A stretch of 64,000 nucleotides of DNA. Source: Desulfuromonas soudanensis (GTDB taxonomy: Bacteria; Desulfobacterota; Desulfuromonadia; Desulfuromonadales; WTL). Position numbers and translations under genes: made by a program. The stretch is taken from NCBI RefSeq assembly GCF_001278055.1, contig NZ_CP010802.1, positions 3,844,001-3,908,000 on the forward strand. The letters are read 5' to 3'. The notes below the pieces were generated by a model. The model was given only the letters and a program-made list of their open reading frames with translations. It had not been told where the DNA came from and made no database searches. This document shows positions 62,525 to 64,000 of the stretch, one piece after another (position 1 is the first letter of the stretch; each line of letters begins with the position of its first letter).

Positions 62525-63693
62525 ACCCCCTGCTCAAGGAGGTCTGGAGGGCCATCGACCCCGAACGGCTGCGCACGATGTTTCTGGAGATGCTCGACAT
62601 CTATTCGCCTTCGGGAAAAGAGGAGGATCTGCAGCTCTACCTGGAAGAACACCTCACGGCCGCAGGTTTCGCCGTCACCCGGCAGGTGGTGGAAGAGGAC
62701 CGCTACAACCTCGAAGTGACCATGGGGGAGGGGGAGCCCTGGCTCTACCTGGTGGGGCACGTCGATACCGTCGCCGCCTGGGATCTGGATGAATACGGAC
62801 CGAAGGAGGAAGCCGGTATCATTGCCGGCCTCGGCAGCGCCGACATGAAGGGGGGGTGTGCGGCGATGGTCGAGGCCTTTGTCGCCCTGGCGACCGCCCT
62901 CCCCGCCGACCAGCGGCCGTCGGTTGGGCTGCTGCTGGTGGTGGGGGAAGAAGAAAACGGCGACGGCAGCGCCGCTTTTTTGCAGAAGCGCCGCCCTCCC
63001 TGGGTGGTGATCGGCGAACCGACCTCCCTTTCCGCCTGTTTCGCCCACTACGGCTATCTCGAGGCCGGATTCGTCACCCGCGGCTGGAGGATCCATTCCT
63101 CCTTGCCGGAACTGGGCCACAACGCCGTGGAGTCGATGCTGCGGGTCCTGCTGCACCTCGGCAAGGACCCCCTCTTCGACCGGGAGACCTCCGGTCTGGT
63201 CTATTCGATCCGCGAGCTGAGTTCGGCTCGGGCCGGCTTTGTCGTCCCCGACCGCTGCGAAGCCTGGATCGACCTGCACCTCCCGCCGGAAATGCAGCCG
63301 GGGGCCGTCCAGGAGGCGATCCGCCTGCGGGCCGGAGAGGGGAAAAACTTCATCGCCGATCTCAACCTCGAAGTCAGCTTCGATTTCGCCTCCCAGGGGT
63401 ACCGCCTCGGGGAGGAAAACCCCATCGCCGGGGAACTGGACAGGATTTATCACAAACTGGGAATGCCCCTGCGCCTCGACGCCTTTCGTTCCCATTCGGA
63501 CGGCAATCTTTTTTTCCAGGCCGGGGTGCGCCCTCTGATCCTCGGCCCCGGGTCCCTGGAAACCGCCCATACCGCCGACGAGCAGACCTCGCTGGCCGAG
63601 GTCGTCGCCGCCGCCAGGATCTACGCCGCCATCGCCCTCTGTCCGCCTCCGGACGGAGAGGGGGCGCTTTCTACGCCCCTTCCATCTCAATGA
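62521..63693 (+). CDS. M20-family metallopeptidase (ArgE/DapE/CPG2-like)
   Basis: 390-residue zinc-dependent amidohydrolase/peptidase. Metal-site residues: His and Asp in LVGHVDTVAAW, Asp in GLGSADMKGG, the Glu pair in VVGEEENGDGS, and His in ETAHTADEQTSLAEV. The dimerisation-domain segment lies at about 175-290. The ATG at 62521 overlaps the GNAT stop. Substrate class (acyl-amino acid or dipeptide) not determined; pairing with an acetyltransferase suggests handling of N-acylated amino acids, an inference. Its last 23 bp overlap the convergent gene at 63671. Confidence 0.9.
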   Translation: MNPLLKEVWRAIDPERLRTMFLEMLDIYSPSGKEEDLQLYLEEHLTAAGFAVTRQVVEEDRYNLEVTMGEGEPWLYLVGHVDTVAAWDLDEYGPKEEAGIIAGLGSADMKGGCAAMVEAFVALATALPADQRPSVGLLLVVGEEENGDGSAAFLQKRRPPWVVIGEPTSLSACFAHYGYLEAGFVTRGWRIHSSLPELGHNAVESMLRVLLHLGKDPLFDRETSGLVYSIRELSSARAGFVVPDRCEAWIDLHLPPEMQPGAVQEAIRLRAGEGKNFIADLNLEVSFDFASQGYRLGEENPIAGELDRIYHKLGMPLRLDAFRSHSDGNLFFQAGVRPLILGPGSLETAHTADEQTSLAEVVAAARIYAAIALCPPPDGEGALSTPLPSQ

Positions 63694-64000
63694 GCGAGTG
63701 ATCTCCGATGTTCATTCGCTGCGGCGCTCCGATCAGGCGCACCGAATCGCCGAGAATCGTCGAATGCAGAACCAGGTCGCGCACTTCGCTGTCGACGTTG
63801 ACAATCGAGTCGCGAATGATGCTCTCGGCGATAACGCACCCCGGAGCGATAGAGACGTTGGGGCCGAGAATGCAGTTTCTCACCTTCGCCCCGGCGGCGA
63901 TGTGCACCGGTTCGACGAGAACGGTGTTGATCGCCTCCCCGTGCACGTGATGGCGCCCCCGCAGCAGATAGCGGTTAGTCTCGAGGAGGGTTTCCGGCTT
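63671..64000 (-). CDS. Nucleotidyltransferase C-terminal left-handed beta-helix, 5' end beyond window
   Basis: C-terminal 109 codons of a sugar-nucleotide transferase with a hexapeptide-repeat LbH domain, visible as VEPVHIAAGAKVRNCILGPN, VSIAPGCVIAESIIRDSIV and VDSEVRDLVLHSTILGDSVR. This C-terminal architecture occurs in RmlA-long/GlmU-like and archaeal-type glucose-1-phosphate thymidylyltransferases. The frame is open to the window edge (KPETLLETNRYLLRG), so the catalytic domain is outside. Its stop at 63671 lies within the end of the convergent M20 gene. Confidence 0.8.
   Translation of the reverse strand, partial: KPETLLETNRYLLRGRHHVHGEAINTVLVEPVHIAAGAKVRNCILGPNVSIAPGCVIAESIIRDSIVNVDSEVRDLVLHSTILGDSVRLIGAPQRMNIGDHSLIEMEGA

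Overview
The window reads as a chromosomal segment of a high-GC deltaproteobacterium, most likely of the Desulfuromonadales/Geobacter-Desulfuromonas group. This is an inference from gene content: a HesB/IscA-like protein with an in-frame UGA, small CXXCH cytochrome-like proteins, stand-alone c-di-GMP/REC/PilZ/DUF4388 regulators, PEP carboxylase, and a typical dense GC-rich coding style. No 16S or other marker is present, so genus is not determined.

Bases 1-13,290 are an accessory island made of mobile DNA layered inside mobile DNA. From the left edge: the 3' part of an IS4-family transposase; an AT-rich stretch with a 5'-truncated ORF and a SieB-like superinfection-exclusion protein; a 340-bp non-coding module that recurs 8 kb away; and a REP-associated tyrosine transposase (RAYT) gene bounded by inverted REP sequences. 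A Recombinase-in-Trio (RIT) element has entered the RAYT gene exactly at its HUH motif. The middle recombinase of the trio (ritB) is in turn split by a complete IS21-family element with a 4-bp target duplication. Beyond the RAYT come a secreted helical-repeat protein followed by the second copy of the 340-bp module, three tandem ~617-bp non-coding repeats (the first carrying a 132-bp MITE), and a SAM methyltransferase bracketed by two REPINs that look like internal-deletion derivatives of the RAYT unit.

Bases 13,290-64,000 look like chromosomal backbone. 13.4-25.1 kb holds a surface beta-propeller/thrombospondin-type-3 protein with an attenuator-like leader, DoxX, a monoheme cytochrome, zinc-ribbon proteins, a stand-alone RelA/SpoT-domain protein, a probable 6S RNA (19,585-19,791, minus), a cold-shock protein with a structured leader, a B12-binding radical SAM enzyme, two paralogous secreted proteins and an SDR. 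25.2-37.6 kb holds PEP carboxylase and a signalling block (two HD/HD-GYP proteins, a helical-repeat protein, patatin, REC-PilZ, NlpC/P60, DUF4388). 37.9-51.3 kb holds aminopeptidase N, two SDR proteins, dodecin, an M23 peptidase, a ferritin-like/CXXCH pair, RadC, a U32 protein, and a GIDE-LemA pair. 51.4-64 kb holds the UGA-containing HesB-like selenoprotein, a YkgJ-type Cys-cluster protein, a two-gene permease, a DUF815 ATPase, a ferritin-like/REC fusion, glycogen phosphorylase, a MITE plus an IS110/IS1111-type element, DUF445, GNAT, M20 peptidase and a partial left-handed-beta-helix nucleotidyltransferase.

The strongest points for a second look are the unannotated selenoprotein (51,384-51,671), the nested RAYT/RIT/IS21 structure with reconstructable ancestral genes, the REPINs as deletion products of that RAYT unit, the 340-bp module shared by two unrelated genes, and the 6S RNA candidate. 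All coordinates and motifs were read by eye; no alignment, folding or database search was run.
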